A stretch of DNA of 64,000 bases from an uncultured Paracoccaceae bacterium (GCA_947488175.1 CANKYO010000002.1:532019-596018), one strand, 5' to 3'. Counted from the first letter of the stretch, positions 26,753 to 35,429 are shown. The notes: a model not told the origin generated them from the sequence alone. Translations and numbers: made by a program.

Positions 26753-27841
26753 ATGACGCAGACATTTCGCATCGCAGTCTTTGATGGCGACGGGATCGGG
26801 CCCGAAATCATGAAGCCGACAGTCGGGATATTGCAGCATTTATCTGCCGCATCGCCTGACTATGATCTCCTGTTTGAAACGCTGCCTGCCGGGGCCGCCC
26901 ACTATGCGCAAACCGGTGAAAGCCTGCCTATCAAATCGCTTGAGGCTGCCCGTGCGGCTGATGCGATCCTGCTGTCGGCCATGGGATTGCCGGATGTGCG
27001 ATACCAAGACGGCACCGAGATTTCGCCGCAGATTGATTTGCGCAAGGCCTTTGACCTCTTTGCCGGGGTCCGCCCGGTTCGGGTCGTGCCTGGTCAGCAT
27101 ACGCCGTTGAAACTGCCGGAAGGGCGCGAGATTGATTTTGTACTGATCCGCGAAAGCACCGAAGGATTGTTCTACTCGCAAGGTACTGGCGAGGTGACAG
27201 AGGACGACGCGCGCGAGACATTGCGGATCACGCGCGCCACCTCGGAAAAGTTGTTTCGATTTGCATTTGAACTGGCCCAAGGGCGCAAGACACAAGGTCG
27301 CGGGCGGGGCCGCGTCACCTGTGTGGACAAGGCCAATGTGTTCCGTGCCTTCGCATTTTTTCGCGGCATCTTTGATGAAGAGGCCAAGGACTTTCCGGAA
27401 CTCATTGCCGATCACGCCTATGTGGATGCGACCGCTCTCTGGATGGTGCAGAAACCCTGGGATTTCGATGTGCTCGTCACCGAAAACATGTTTGGGGATA
27501 TCTTGTCCGATCTCGGGGCAGGCCTGATGGGTGGGCTGGGCATGGCACCCTCTGCCGATATCGGGTTGGACCACGCGGTGTTCCAGCCGTGCCACGGCTC
27601 TGCCCCGGATATCGCCGGTCAGGGCATGGCCAACCCGATGGCCATGATTCTGTCTGCCGGGATGATGCTGGAATGGCTGGGCGAGCGGCATGACGTGGCC
27701 GCGCTCACCCATGATGGTGTCAGGCTGCGCGACGCGGTTGAGTCTGTGATGCGAAAGGGCGAAAGCCTGACACCGGACTTTGGCGGGGCCGCCAGCACGG
27801 CCGATGCAGCAGATGCCGTGTGCGCGATGCTGGATACATGA
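26753..27841 (+). CDS. Isocitrate/isopropylmalate dehydrogenase-family beta-decarboxylating dehydrogenase
   Basis: A 362-residue NAD(P)-dependent enzyme. FDGDGIGPEIM opens the protein, RESTEGLFYSQG carries the substrate arginine, DKANVFRAF holds the catalytic lysine, and TENMFGDILSDLGAGLMGGLGMAPSA supplies the metal-binding aspartates. It is LeuB-like in length but sits in a catabolic operon beside a carboxylate transporter, not with leuACD. Oxidative decarboxylation of tartrate, malate or an unusual 3-hydroxy acid is therefore more likely than leucine synthesis. The stop overlaps the next start (ATGA). Confidence 0.85.
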   Translation: MTQTFRIAVFDGDGIGPEIMKPTVGILQHLSAASPDYDLLFETLPAGAAHYAQTGESLPIKSLEAARAADAILLSAMGLPDVRYQDGTEISPQIDLRKAFDLFAGVRPVRVVPGQHTPLKLPEGREIDFVLIRESTEGLFYSQGTGEVTEDDARETLRITRATSEKLFRFAFELAQGRKTQGRGRGRVTCVDKANVFRAFAFFRGIFDEEAKDFPELIADHAYVDATALWMVQKPWDFDVLVTENMFGDILSDLGAGLMGGLGMAPSADIGLDHAVFQPCHGSAPDIAGQGMANPMAMILSAGMMLEWLGERHDVAALTHDGVRLRDAVESVMRKGESLTPDFGGAASTADAADAVCAMLDT

Positions 27842-28872
27842 CCTTGCGGGTTGCCTGTGTCGGGGCGGGCTATTTCAGCCGGTTCCATATTGGCAGTTGG
27901 AAACGGATGCCGCGCGCGACCTTGGTCGGCGTCTGCGATCATGATCTGGCCAAGGCCGCGGCGACGGGCGCCCCAACCTTTGACGATCTGCAAACCATGC
28001 TGGCAGAGGTCAGACCGGACATTCTGGACATCATATTGCCGCCACAGGAGCATGTGGATACGATCCGCGCGGGGCTTGCGGCCGGGGCCCGGGCGATTAT
28101 CTGCCAGAAACCTTTTTGTCGCGATCTGGACGAGGCGCGGACGATGACTAGTCTTGCGCGAGCGGCTGGCATTCCGTTGATTGTTCATGAAAATTTCCGG
28201 TTTCAACCGTGGTTTCGTTGTATCCGGCAGGCCCTGGAGGCCGGGACAATCGGCGATGTGTTGCAAGTGACCTTCCGCCTGCGCCCCGGCGATGGGCAGG
28301 GGGCCGATGCCTATCTGGATCGTCAGCCCTCCTTTCGTGACATGCAGCGGTTCCTGATCCACGAAACCGGCGTTCACTACATCGACACGTTCAGCTATCT
28401 GTTGGGCGAACCCAGCCACGTCTATGCCGACCTGCGCCGGATCAACCCGTCCATCGCCGGAGAGGACGCAGGCTATGTCATCTTCGATTTCCCCACGGGC
28501 GCGCGGGCCCTCTTGGATGGCAACCGCTGTCTGGACCACAGGGCTGACAACACGCGGCGCACAATGGGCGACGGCTTGTTTGAGGGGACAAAGGGCACAT
28601 TGACCCTTGGGGGCGACGGTGCGGTCATCCTGCGCTGCTTCGGCACACAGGAGGAACAGATACTTCTGGCCCCCGACACACATGACGGATTTGGCGGAGA
28701 CTGTACGCATGCCTTGCAATTACACGTGATTTCAGGCCTTCTGGACGGACAAGAGTTTGAGAATACCGCGTCCGAGTATCTGAGTGTCATCAAGATCGAG
28801 GAGGCAATTTATCGGTCAGACATGACACACAGGAAAGTGGAGCTCGACGATCATGGCCCCGAACCCGACTAA
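27838..28872 (+). CDS. Gfo/Idh/MocA-family NAD(P)-dependent oxidoreductase
   Basis: A 344-residue protein. Rossmann motif VACVGAGYFSRFH is at the start, followed by the family's CQKPF in place of the usual EKP loop and the HETGVHYIDTFSYLLG helix with the catalytic histidine. Members oxidise sugars, inositols or their derivatives, often to a lactone or ketone. The ATG at 27838 overlaps the previous stop, which fixes the start over the in-frame ATG at 27820. Confidence 0.88.
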   Translation: MTLRVACVGAGYFSRFHIGSWKRMPRATLVGVCDHDLAKAAATGAPTFDDLQTMLAEVRPDILDIILPPQEHVDTIRAGLAAGARAIICQKPFCRDLDEARTMTSLARAAGIPLIVHENFRFQPWFRCIRQALEAGTIGDVLQVTFRLRPGDGQGADAYLDRQPSFRDMQRFLIHETGVHYIDTFSYLLGEPSHVYADLRRINPSIAGEDAGYVIFDFPTGARALLDGNRCLDHRADNTRRTMGDGLFEGTKGTLTLGGDGAVILRCFGTQEEQILLAPDTHDGFGGDCTHALQLHVISGLLDGQEFENTASEYLSVIKIEEAIYRSDMTHRKVELDDHGPEPD

Positions 28873-29530
28873 ATCCAAAAGCAACTCTGCCATCGCCGTC
28901 GAAGAACTGCGAAAACTGATCTTTTCGGGAGAGTTGCCCGCCGGGTCCGACCATCTGGAAAGCGAACTGGCCACGCGACTGGGGATGTCGCGCACACCGG
29001 TACGAGAGGCGGCGCTGACGCTGGAAGGGCAGGGACTGTTAGAGGTGCGGGCGCGCAAGGGGGTGCGCATCCTGCCGATTTCCGTGCGCGATATGGAAGA
29101 AATCTATGACGTGCTGACCGAGCTGGAAAGCATGGCCGCCGCCGATGCGGCCGGGCAGGGCTATAGCGTCAAAGACTTGAAAACGATGGAAAAAACGATT
29201 GAAGATATGGAAACGGCCCTTGCCGCCGAAGACCGCGACGCCTGGGCCGAAGCGGATGACCGGTTCCATACCGAACTGGTCCGGCTGGGCGGCAATTCGC
29301 GGGTTATGGCGATTGTCGCGCGCATGGCCGATCAGGTCCGGCGGGCCAAATCGGTGACGCTGCATATGAGGCCCCTGCCATTGCAATCGAACAAGGATCA
29401 CCGCGATGTGGTCGACGCGATCCGGGCAGGCGATGCGGCGCGGGCGCGCGAAATTCATGCCACACACCGGGCCGGCGCCAAGGATGTGTTGATCAATCTT
29501 CTGAAACAGAACCGGCTTCATATGCTGTGA
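28853..29530 (+). CDS. GntR-family regulator with FCD effector domain
   Basis: A 225-residue protein. The winged helix covers about residues 13-75 (LATRLGMSRTPVREAALTL). The helical FCD domain covers about 85-215 with the metal-binding residues of DDRFHTELV and the later HRDVVDAI and HATHR histidines. It overlaps the dehydrogenase stop by 20 bases, so it is the third gene of the operon and a good candidate to control this operon and the divergent tct genes through a carboxylate effector. Confidence 0.9.
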   Translation: MAPNPTKSKSNSAIAVEELRKLIFSGELPAGSDHLESELATRLGMSRTPVREAALTLEGQGLLEVRARKGVRILPISVRDMEEIYDVLTELESMAAADAAGQGYSVKDLKTMEKTIEDMETALAAEDRDAWAEADDRFHTELVRLGGNSRVMAIVARMADQVRRAKSVTLHMRPLPLQSNKDHRDVVDAIRAGDAARAREIHATHRAGAKDVLINLLKQNRLHML

Positions 29531-29550
29531 AAAAGCGCGGTCGGCATCGC

Positions 29551-29582
29551 GTCGGATTTGCGTCGGCAAAACGTCGGACCCC
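29551..29582 (-). repeat. Tandem 11-bp repeat, dispersed copy 2
   Basis: Read on the minus strand it begins GGGGTCCGACG and contains about 2.6 units of the 11-bp pattern seen at 9785-9828. It lies between the GntR gene and the BrnA-like gene, about 65 bases before the latter's start. Confidence 0.6.
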
Positions 29583-29647
29583 AACGGACGGTCGCTTGGG
29601 ACCCCCTTAACCCGCAGGATGCAGGATGGTGTCAAAAGGAGACGCCC

Positions 29648-30043
29648 ATGCCCCGTATGTCCAAAGCCGACCGCATTGCCCGTCAGGGGATGATCCGATT
29701 CCTGCAGCAGGAAACACTGGAAAACAGCGATCTGTCGCTGGAGCTGCGCGACAAGGTGCCATTGGCCTGGCACACGCTGGAACATGATCTGGATGTGGAA
29801 GAACCCAAGACAAAGATCACGTTGCGGCTGGATGACAGCGTCGCGAAATTCTATCGCGCGATGGGGCCGGGATATCAGGCGCGGATCAGTCGGATATTGG
29901 CGCTATGGGCCAATATGAAAATCGGTGAGGCTTTGCGGGTGGAAGAGGCGGTCTATGCGCGGATGAAAATGCTCAATGACAAGGATGATGCACGGCGCGC
30001 GGAAGGCAAACCAGCGATTGGGTTCGGATCTGGGGTGGCGTAG
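29648..30043 (+). CDS. BrnA-family antitoxin-like DNA-binding protein (orphan)
   Basis: A 131-residue protein starting after AAGGAGACGCCC. The segment KTKITLRLDDSVAKFYRAMG then GYQARISRILALW (about residues 54-88) is the ribbon-helix-helix of BrnA (DUF4415) antitoxins. An N-terminal region of about 50 residues and a charged C-terminal tail extend beyond the usual BrnA size. No BrnT-like toxin gene is adjacent on either side, so it is an orphan, perhaps a repurposed regulator. Confidence 0.72.
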   Translation: MPRMSKADRIARQGMIRFLQQETLENSDLSLELRDKVPLAWHTLEHDLDVEEPKTKITLRLDDSVAKFYRAMGPGYQARISRILALWANMKIGEALRVEEAVYARMKMLNDKDDARRAEGKPAIGFGSGVA

Positions 30044-30046
30044 CCG

Positions 30047-30256
30047 TCAGTCGGCGATGCGCGCAGGCTTGGCTGCGCTGAACGATATACGGGCCACGGC
30101 GATGGCAAGCGCGATGGTCATGAAGCCGGTGCCGAAATAGACGGTGACCGCCTGACCCAGGTTCAGGCCGATGAGCAGGTGAAAGATCAGCGTCGTCATC
30201 AGCGCCGCGATACTTCCCAACATCATTGCAACTACAGCCATTTGTCCGTCCTTCAT
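30047..30256 (-). CDS. Small membrane protein of unknown function
   Basis: A 69-residue protein with two hydrophobic segments (MAVVAMMLGSIAALMTTLIFHLLI and AVTVYFGTGFMTIALAIAV) and a short basic tail. It is convergent with the BrnA-like gene, ending three bases away. Met6 (30241) is an equally possible start. No family recognised. Confidence 0.55.
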   Translation of the reverse strand: MKDGQMAVVAMMLGSIAALMTTLIFHLLIGLNLGQAVTVYFGTGFMTIALAIAVARISFSAAKPARIAD

Positions 30257-30329
30257 CTTCGCTTGATTTCATCTAGCTGCCAGAAGGTGGCAAAAATGAG
30301 GGGAATTTGCGCAGATTTCGCGCAGATAT

Positions 30330-30347
30330 GATGAACGGCTGTTCATC
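30330..30347. repeat. Perfect palindrome GATGAAC-n4-GTTCATC
   Basis: Seven-base arms around GGCT in the 210-base gap between the small membrane protein and the RAYT gene. It could be an operator for either gene. It does not fit the REP family of this window. Confidence 0.4.
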
Positions 30348-30466
30348 TGACGTAGGGTCATGCCACGAATCGCAGGATTGTCCTGTGCTGGTGAACAATT
30401 GCGATAGCAGGCATGCCCCGGTGTCCGGTTGACGGTGCCTTAACCATTTTCCGGCGCAATGGCCCC

Positions 30467-30967
30467 ATGTCGTGTTATCGCAGACCCAAGTTGACGGGTG
30501 CCACCGTCTTTTTCACCGTCGCCCTGGCGCAAAGGGGCAGTACACTTCTGGTGGATGAGATGGGCCGTTTGCGTCAGTCGGTCAAACAGACGCTGCAGGA
30601 CCACCCCGTGACCGTCGATGCCTGGGTGGTTTTGCCGGATCATATGCATGCGATCTGGACGCTGCCGGCAGGAGATCGTGCGTATGGCATGCGGTGGGGC
30701 GCGATAAAGTCCCGGTTTTCGCGATCGTTGAAGGCAAAGGTGGGGTGGAACCCCACCCTACGGTCGGCATCAAAGGTCAGGAAAGGTGATGTGGGGGTTT
30801 GGCAGCGTCGGTTTTGGGAACATCATATTCGTGATGAGGCGGATTATCGGGCGCATCTTGCCTATTGCATGCATGATCCGGTCAGGCATGGATTGGTGGC
30901 CAAGCCCGAGGATTGGCCGTTTTCATCCATCCATCGCGAGCGGCGGTTGGGTCGGCTTGCGGGGTAG
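30467..30967 (+). CDS. REP-associated tyrosine transposase (RAYT, Y1 HuH family)
   Basis: About 166 residues from the ATG at 30467; an upstream ATG at 30413 is possible, and neither has a clear ribosome site. The HuH motif is LPDHMHAIW and the downstream VWQRRFWEHHIRDEADYRAHLAYCMHDPVRHG holds the catalytic tyrosine region. RAYTs are single-copy, domesticated relatives of IS200/IS605 transposases that recognise and spread REP palindromes. Here one palindrome lies within the coding region, in frame, and an inverted second copy begins at the stop codon. Confidence 0.87.
   Translation: MSCYRRPKLTGATVFFTVALAQRGSTLLVDEMGRLRQSVKQTLQDHPVTVDAWVVLPDHMHAIWTLPAGDRAYGMRWGAIKSRFSRSLKAKVGWNPTLRSASKVRKGDVGVWQRRFWEHHIRDEADYRAHLAYCMHDPVRHGLVAKPEDWPFSSIHRERRLGRLAG
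30739..30761 (-). repeat. REP-like palindrome embedded in the RAYT coding sequence
   Basis: GGTGGGGT-n3-ACCCCACC at 30739-30757, with the GTAG flank on the minus-strand side. In frame it encodes VGWNPTLR. It is 22 of 23 bases identical to the inverted copy at 30964-30986. Confidence 0.75.
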
Positions 30968-30986
30968 GGTGGGGTTTCACCCCACC
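30964..30986 (+). repeat. REP-like palindrome at the 3' end of the RAYT gene
   Basis: GTAG followed by GGTGGGGT-n3-ACCCCACC (30968-30986). It overlaps the RAYT stop codon and lies between convergent RAYT and ettA, where it could also act as a transcription-ending hairpin. Confidence 0.75.
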
Positions 30987-31000
30987 TTACTTTTAGGTTT

Positions 31001-32656
31001 CTACCGCACGAATTTCTTGTGCTTCATCCGTTTGGGTTCCAGCGCGTCGGCGCCGAGCCTGCGTTTCTTGTCTTCTTCGTAATCGGTGAACGCGCCCTGG
31101 AACCATTCCACATAGGCATCCCCTTCGAAGGCGAGGATATGGGTGCAGATCCGGTCGAGGAAGAACCGGTCGTGGCTGATGACCACGGCGCAGCCCGCAA
31201 AGCTGACCAGCGCGTCTTCGAGCGCGCGCAGCGTTTCGACGTCCAGATCGTTCGTCGGTTCGTCAAGGAGCAGGACGTTGCCGCCGGATTTCAGCAGCTT
31301 CGCCATGTGGACACGGTTACGTTCACCACCTGACAGCAGCCCGACTTTCTTCTGCTGGTCGCCGCCTTTGAAGTTGAAGGCGGAGCAGTAGGCGCGCGAG
31401 TTCATCTGCGCGTCGCCAAGCGGGATGATTTCCGCGCCACCGGTGATTTCTTCCCACACGGTGGCGTCCGGGTTCAGCGCATCGCGCGACTGATCCACAT
31501 AGGACAATTTGACGGTATCGCCGTATTCTACGGTGCCCTCATCAGGTTCGGCCTGACCTGTGAGCATGGAAAAGAGCGTGGATTTACCTGCCCCGTTTGG
31601 CCCGATCACGCCGACGATGCCGCCGGGGGGCAGGTCGAAGGACAGGTCTTCGATCAGGAGCTTGTCGCCCATGTGTTTCTTCATCCCGTTGACTTCGATT
31701 ACCTTGGAGCCGAGCCGGGGGCCGTTGGGGATGATGATCTGGGCGCGGCCCATTTTTTCCCGCTCGGACTGGTTGGCGAGCTCGTTGTAGGACGCGATCC
31801 GGGCCTTGGATTTGGCCTGCCGCGCCTTCGCGCCCTGCCGCATCCATTCCAGTTCGCGGGCGAGGGTGCGCTGTTTGGATTTGTCATCCTTCGCTTCGCG
31901 TTCCAGACGCTTTGCCTTGGCTTCGAGCCAGCTGGAATAGTTGCCTTCGTGGGGGATGCCCGACCCGCGGTCGAGTTCGAGGATCCAGCCGGTGATCGCA
32001 TCTAGGAAATACCGGTCGTGGGTGACGATCAGGATCGTGCCCTTGTATTCGATCAGGTGTTGCTGCAGCCAGGCGATGGTTTCCGCGTCAAGGTGGTTGG
32101 TCGGTTCGTCGAGGAGCAGCATGTCGGGCGCATCGAGCAGCAGTTTGCAAAGCGCGACGCGGCGTTTTTCACCGCCTGACAGGGTGGTCACATCGGCGTC
32201 GTCGGGGGGGCAGCGCAGCGCCTCCATGCTGATATCGATCTGTGCGTCGAGGTCCCAGAGGTTCTGGCTGTCGATCTCATCCTGCAGCTGGGCCATTTCG
32301 TCGGCGGTTTCTTCGGAATAGTTCATGGCGACTTCGTTATAGCGATCCAGGATCGCCTTTTTGTCGGCCACACCCAGCATGACGTTTTCACGGACGGTCA
32401 GGTTCGGGTCGAGTTCGGGTTCCTGTGGCAGGTAGCCGACGCGCGCGCCTTCGGCCGCCCAAGCCTCGCCTTGGAATTCCTTATCTTGCCCCGCCATAAT
32501 CCGCATCAGGGTGGATTTACCTGTGCCGTTCACGCCGACCACGCCGATCTTGACCCCGGGCAGAAAGTTCAGGCGGATGTTTTCGAACACCTTTTTGCCG
32601 CCGGGATAGGTTTTGGACACGCCATCCATGAAATAGACGAATTGATTGCTGGCCAT
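31001..32656 (-). CDS. ettA: Energy-dependent translational throttle protein EttA (ABC-F ATPase)
   Basis: A 551-residue soluble protein with two ABC domains and no membrane region. Walker A sites are GVNGTGKST and GPNGAGKST, and signatures LSGGEKRRVALCK and LSGGERNRVHMAK. A linker at about residues 240-305 contains the positively charged P-site tRNA-interaction motif. The family-specific start (QFVYFMDGVSKTYPGGKKV) and length match EttA rather than Uup or Rli. It binds the ribosomal E site and gates the first peptide bond according to ADP/ATP ratio. Confidence 0.95.
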   Translation of the reverse strand: MASNQFVYFMDGVSKTYPGGKKVFENIRLNFLPGVKIGVVGVNGTGKSTLMRIMAGQDKEFQGEAWAAEGARVGYLPQEPELDPNLTVRENVMLGVADKKAILDRYNEVAMNYSEETADEMAQLQDEIDSQNLWDLDAQIDISMEALRCPPDDADVTTLSGGEKRRVALCKLLLDAPDMLLLDEPTNHLDAETIAWLQQHLIEYKGTILIVTHDRYFLDAITGWILELDRGSGIPHEGNYSSWLEAKAKRLEREAKDDKSKQRTLARELEWMRQGAKARQAKSKARIASYNELANQSEREKMGRAQIIIPNGPRLGSKVIEVNGMKKHMGDKLLIEDLSFDLPPGGIVGVIGPNGAGKSTLFSMLTGQAEPDEGTVEYGDTVKLSYVDQSRDALNPDATVWEEITGGAEIIPLGDAQMNSRAYCSAFNFKGGDQQKKVGLLSGGERNRVHMAKLLKSGGNVLLLDEPTNDLDVETLRALEDALVSFAGCAVVISHDRFFLDRICTHILAFEGDAYVEWFQGAFTDYEEDKKRRLGADALEPKRMKHKKFVR

Positions 32657-32677
32657 TGGGGACGCTCCGCGAGTGGT

Positions 32678-34564
32678 TCAATTGGCCTTTAGATAGCGGG
32701 GGGCGTCGTCAGGGGCAATCGCAGAAGCGGTGTAGTGGTCAAGCCACCGCAGCATGGCGTCGGCGGGCAGGGGTTTGGCGACCAGAAAGCCCTGAATATT
32801 GGTGCAGCCCAGTTCGCGCAGGCGATCTGCCTGTGCTTCGGTTTCGACCCCTTCAGTGACCATGCGCAGGTCCAGTTCGTTGCACAGCCCGACCAGCGTT
32901 TTGTAGACCACTTCCATGGTCTGGTCCGTCAGGATGCTCATGCCGATGGATTTGTCGAACTTGACGCCCTTGATGGCCAGTTTGGCGAGTTGGGCAATCC
33001 CGGCATTGCCGCTGCCGAAATCATCCAGCACGGTGAAGATGCCGGCGTCATTCAGATCCGCCACGATCCGGGTGAATGGTGTGGCACCGCCCTGGTTTTC
33101 GAACACGACGGTTTCCAGCACTTCGACGATGACATCATCGGGGGTCAGGTCCCGAAAGGCGAGACCGGACAGCAGTTTCTGGCAGAAGTCCGGATGCGAC
33201 AGGACCTCGGGCGAGGTGTTGAAGCTGACCAGCACGTCGGCATGACCGGCAGCATTCAGGCGCGTTTTCATATCGAGGGCGGCGTTCATGGCCAGAAAGT
33301 CGAGATCGGCCATCAGGCCAAGCGACTGCGCCAGCGGCAGCAATATGTCCGGCGGCATCAGCCCCTCGGTCGGATGCTCCCACCGGACCAGGGTTTCAAG
33401 CCCGCGCACAACACCCGGCTGCGGGGCCACAACAGGGTGAAAGTAGAATGTCAGCGCCCTGTCGCGGATCGCCTGAACCAGCGCGGTCTCGCGCGCTGCG
33501 GCTTGTGTATAGCGGCGGTGAAGGTCGGCATTATAGGTGGCCACACGCCCGCGCCCGGTTCGTTTGACGTCATAAAGCGCAAAGTCGGATTGGATCAGCA
33601 TGTCATTGGCGGATTTGATCGTGTCGTTTGACAGGGCCGCGCCGATACTGGCACCGAAGTTCAGCGTGCTGTTCTGCCATGGGATTGGCTTGGTCACCGC
33701 TTTGATCAGGGCTTTCCCGACATTTCTAAGGTCAGTCAAGGTCTGCAGGCCGGTGCACACCACCACGAATTCATCCCCGCCCATGCGCGCAACCAGATCA
33801 GTGTCACGGATTTCCGCCCGCAGCCGTTCGGCCGTTGCGACAAGAACCGCATCGCCCGCAGGATGGCCGTAGGTGTCGTTGATTTGCTTGAATTTATCGA
33901 GGTCGATATGCAGCAACCCGATCTTGCTATCGGTGTCCTGCGCGGTGGTGAGAGCGGCCTCGACGAACCGGGACAGCTCTGCCCGGTTGGCAGCGCCCGT
34001 CAGATCATCATGTGCCGCGATATAGGCCAGTTCCCGGCTTGCCGCCTCAAGCGCCTGTTCCTTTTCGATATTGGTGGTGACATCCCGGCAGACCAGAACG
34101 GCATATTGCTGGTTCTGATCGGTCGTGTGAAAGGATACGCTGATCTGGTTCCAGAACAGCTCCCCATTTTTGCGAACATTGCGATAGAGTTGCAGTCCAC
34201 TTTTTTCATATGCTTCCGGCACAAAGCGGAAGTTGCGCACGAATTCGGCGTCCGGGGTTTCTTCGGGCGGCAACGCAAAGCTGAGCGGGTTGCGCCCAAG
34301 CATCTCATGCGACTGGTATCCCATGATCCGGCAATAGGCAGGGTTCATCCAAAGGATGATCCCGTTCATGCTCATGATCAGGATGCCGTCGCTGGCATGG
34401 TCGATGGCGATGACCGGATAAAACCGTTCCAGATCAGTCGGGCCGCCGTCAGTCACCGGCGCTGTCACGGCAGGCCGTTTTACCCGTTTCCCGATCAGCC
34501 AAGCCAGACCGACGAAGCCAGTTGCCATACCAATGGCTGCAATGATGGACATCCAGGTGATCAT
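32678..34564 (-). CDS. Membrane-anchored PAS-GGDEF-EAL cyclic-di-GMP enzyme
   Basis: About 628 residues from an ATG at 34564; the frame stays open to 34741 and no start has a good ribosome site. One transmembrane segment (SIIAAIGMATGFVGLAWLIG) precedes a PAS/PAC domain. The diguanylate cyclase domain has an intact GGDEF with an RDTD inhibitory I-site five residues before it. The EAL domain reads ETL at the signature glutamate and keeps the other metal and substrate residues (VSFN, EVLET, LDDFGSG, VKFDKS, EGVET, IQGF). Both activities are therefore possible, and product inhibition of the cyclase is expected. The signal sensed by the PAS domain is unknown. Confidence 0.9.
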   Translation of the reverse strand: MITWMSIIAAIGMATGFVGLAWLIGKRVKRPAVTAPVTDGGPTDLERFYPVIAIDHASDGILIMSMNGIILWMNPAYCRIMGYQSHEMLGRNPLSFALPPEETPDAEFVRNFRFVPEAYEKSGLQLYRNVRKNGELFWNQISVSFHTTDQNQQYAVLVCRDVTTNIEKEQALEAASRELAYIAAHDDLTGAANRAELSRFVEAALTTAQDTDSKIGLLHIDLDKFKQINDTYGHPAGDAVLVATAERLRAEIRDTDLVARMGGDEFVVVCTGLQTLTDLRNVGKALIKAVTKPIPWQNSTLNFGASIGAALSNDTIKSANDMLIQSDFALYDVKRTGRGRVATYNADLHRRYTQAAARETALVQAIRDRALTFYFHPVVAPQPGVVRGLETLVRWEHPTEGLMPPDILLPLAQSLGLMADLDFLAMNAALDMKTRLNAAGHADVLVSFNTSPEVLSHPDFCQKLLSGLAFRDLTPDDVIVEVLETVVFENQGGATPFTRIVADLNDAGIFTVLDDFGSGNAGIAQLAKLAIKGVKFDKSIGMSILTDQTMEVVYKTLVGLCNELDLRMVTEGVETEAQADRLRELGCTNIQGFLVAKPLPADAMLRWLDHYTASAIAPDDAPRYLKAN

Positions 34565-34977
34565 TCGGGGTTTTCTGTCGTTCAGGCGGTCAATGGCTAG
34601 CATCCGGGGCATGTAAAAAGCGTTAAGCCGAGGCTGCTTTCGCCGCGCGACAGAAGCGCTAATCAGTCTCTGGAGCGCAACTTGGGATAGTCTTTCATGC
34701 AGCAAAACATGTCTAAAAGTTGCAAAAGTGGTGAATAACATCGCTGTTTCCGGTCTGGGAGTGTAAGATCAAACGACTGCCTGTGATGTAAATGCAGGCG
34801 TTTTGATCTGCAAAACCATAAATGATTTGTAATTTGGACTGGAATACTGCCGTTTTGAAAGTTTTTTCGCCATACCGGTTGCATTGGCGTATGATGACCC
34901 CAGACCGGTCGGCAGAAACCGGTGCTTTGGTCGGCTTTGTCCGACACACGACCCGAAACAGCAACAGGGACTAAACA
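34565..34977. other. Intergenic region between the GGDEF/EAL gene and uspA
   Basis: 413 bases, AT-richer than the flanking genes, with divergent genes on both sides, so it must contain both promoters. Part of it may be coding if the GGDEF/EAL protein starts further upstream. No operator, RNA or small gene could be supported. Confidence 0.5.
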
Positions 34978-35418
34978 ATGTCAAAGACAACTTATGTCGT
35001 CGGGCTCGACGGCTCTGATGCGGGCGAAAGGGCGCTGGCCTTTGCCAAGGAACGGGCGAAAGCCGCAGGGGACTGCACAATCGTGCTGTGTTACGTGATC
35101 GAATGGTCGCCCTTCTCTTTCCAGACCCCGGAGGAAAACGAACAACGCCACAAGCGTCGTGAAGAAGAAATCAGCATGGCCCATAACAGGGTTTTGGACC
35201 CCGCTGTAAAGACCACAACCGACGAAGGGTTCACCGTGGTTGGCGTGGTCAAGCATGGTGACGTGGCTGAAATACTGGACAATCTGGCCAAAGAGCATGG
35301 TGCCGCACAGATCATCGTGGGTCGTGTCGGTGCACGTGGCCTGAAAGAACGGGTTTTTGGTGGTGTGACAGGCCGGTTGGTCGCTTCGGCGTCGATCCCT
35401 GTGACAATCATTCCGTGA
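34978..35418 (+). CDS. Universal stress protein (UspA family)
   Basis: A 146-residue single Usp domain. The ATP-binding signature GRVGARGLKERVFGGVTGRLV has the required G-x2-G-x9-G-(S/T) form, so it is an ATP-binding Usp. The N-terminal VVGLDGSDAGERAL strand is also typical. It is followed after 11 bases by the symporter gene on the same strand. Such pairings suggest that the Usp tunes the transporter, but this is inference. Confidence 0.9.
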   Translation: MSKTTYVVGLDGSDAGERALAFAKERAKAAGDCTIVLCYVIEWSPFSFQTPEENEQRHKRREEEISMAHNRVLDPAVKTTTDEGFTVVGVVKHGDVAEILDNLAKEHGAAQIIVGRVGARGLKERVFGGVTGRLVASASIPVTIIP

Positions 35419-35429
35419 GGGGAAAGACA

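Noticed and set aside
29648..30256. A BrnT-BrnA or other toxin-antitoxin module at the BrnA-like gene
   Set aside because: The neighbour at 30047-30256 is convergent and a two-span membrane protein, not a BrnT ribonuclease.
30330..30347. GAAC-n4-GTTC read as a LexA (SOS) box
   Set aside because: That form is the Gram-positive SOS box; alphaproteobacterial LexA uses direct GTTC-n7-GTTC repeats, and no DNA-repair gene is adjacent.
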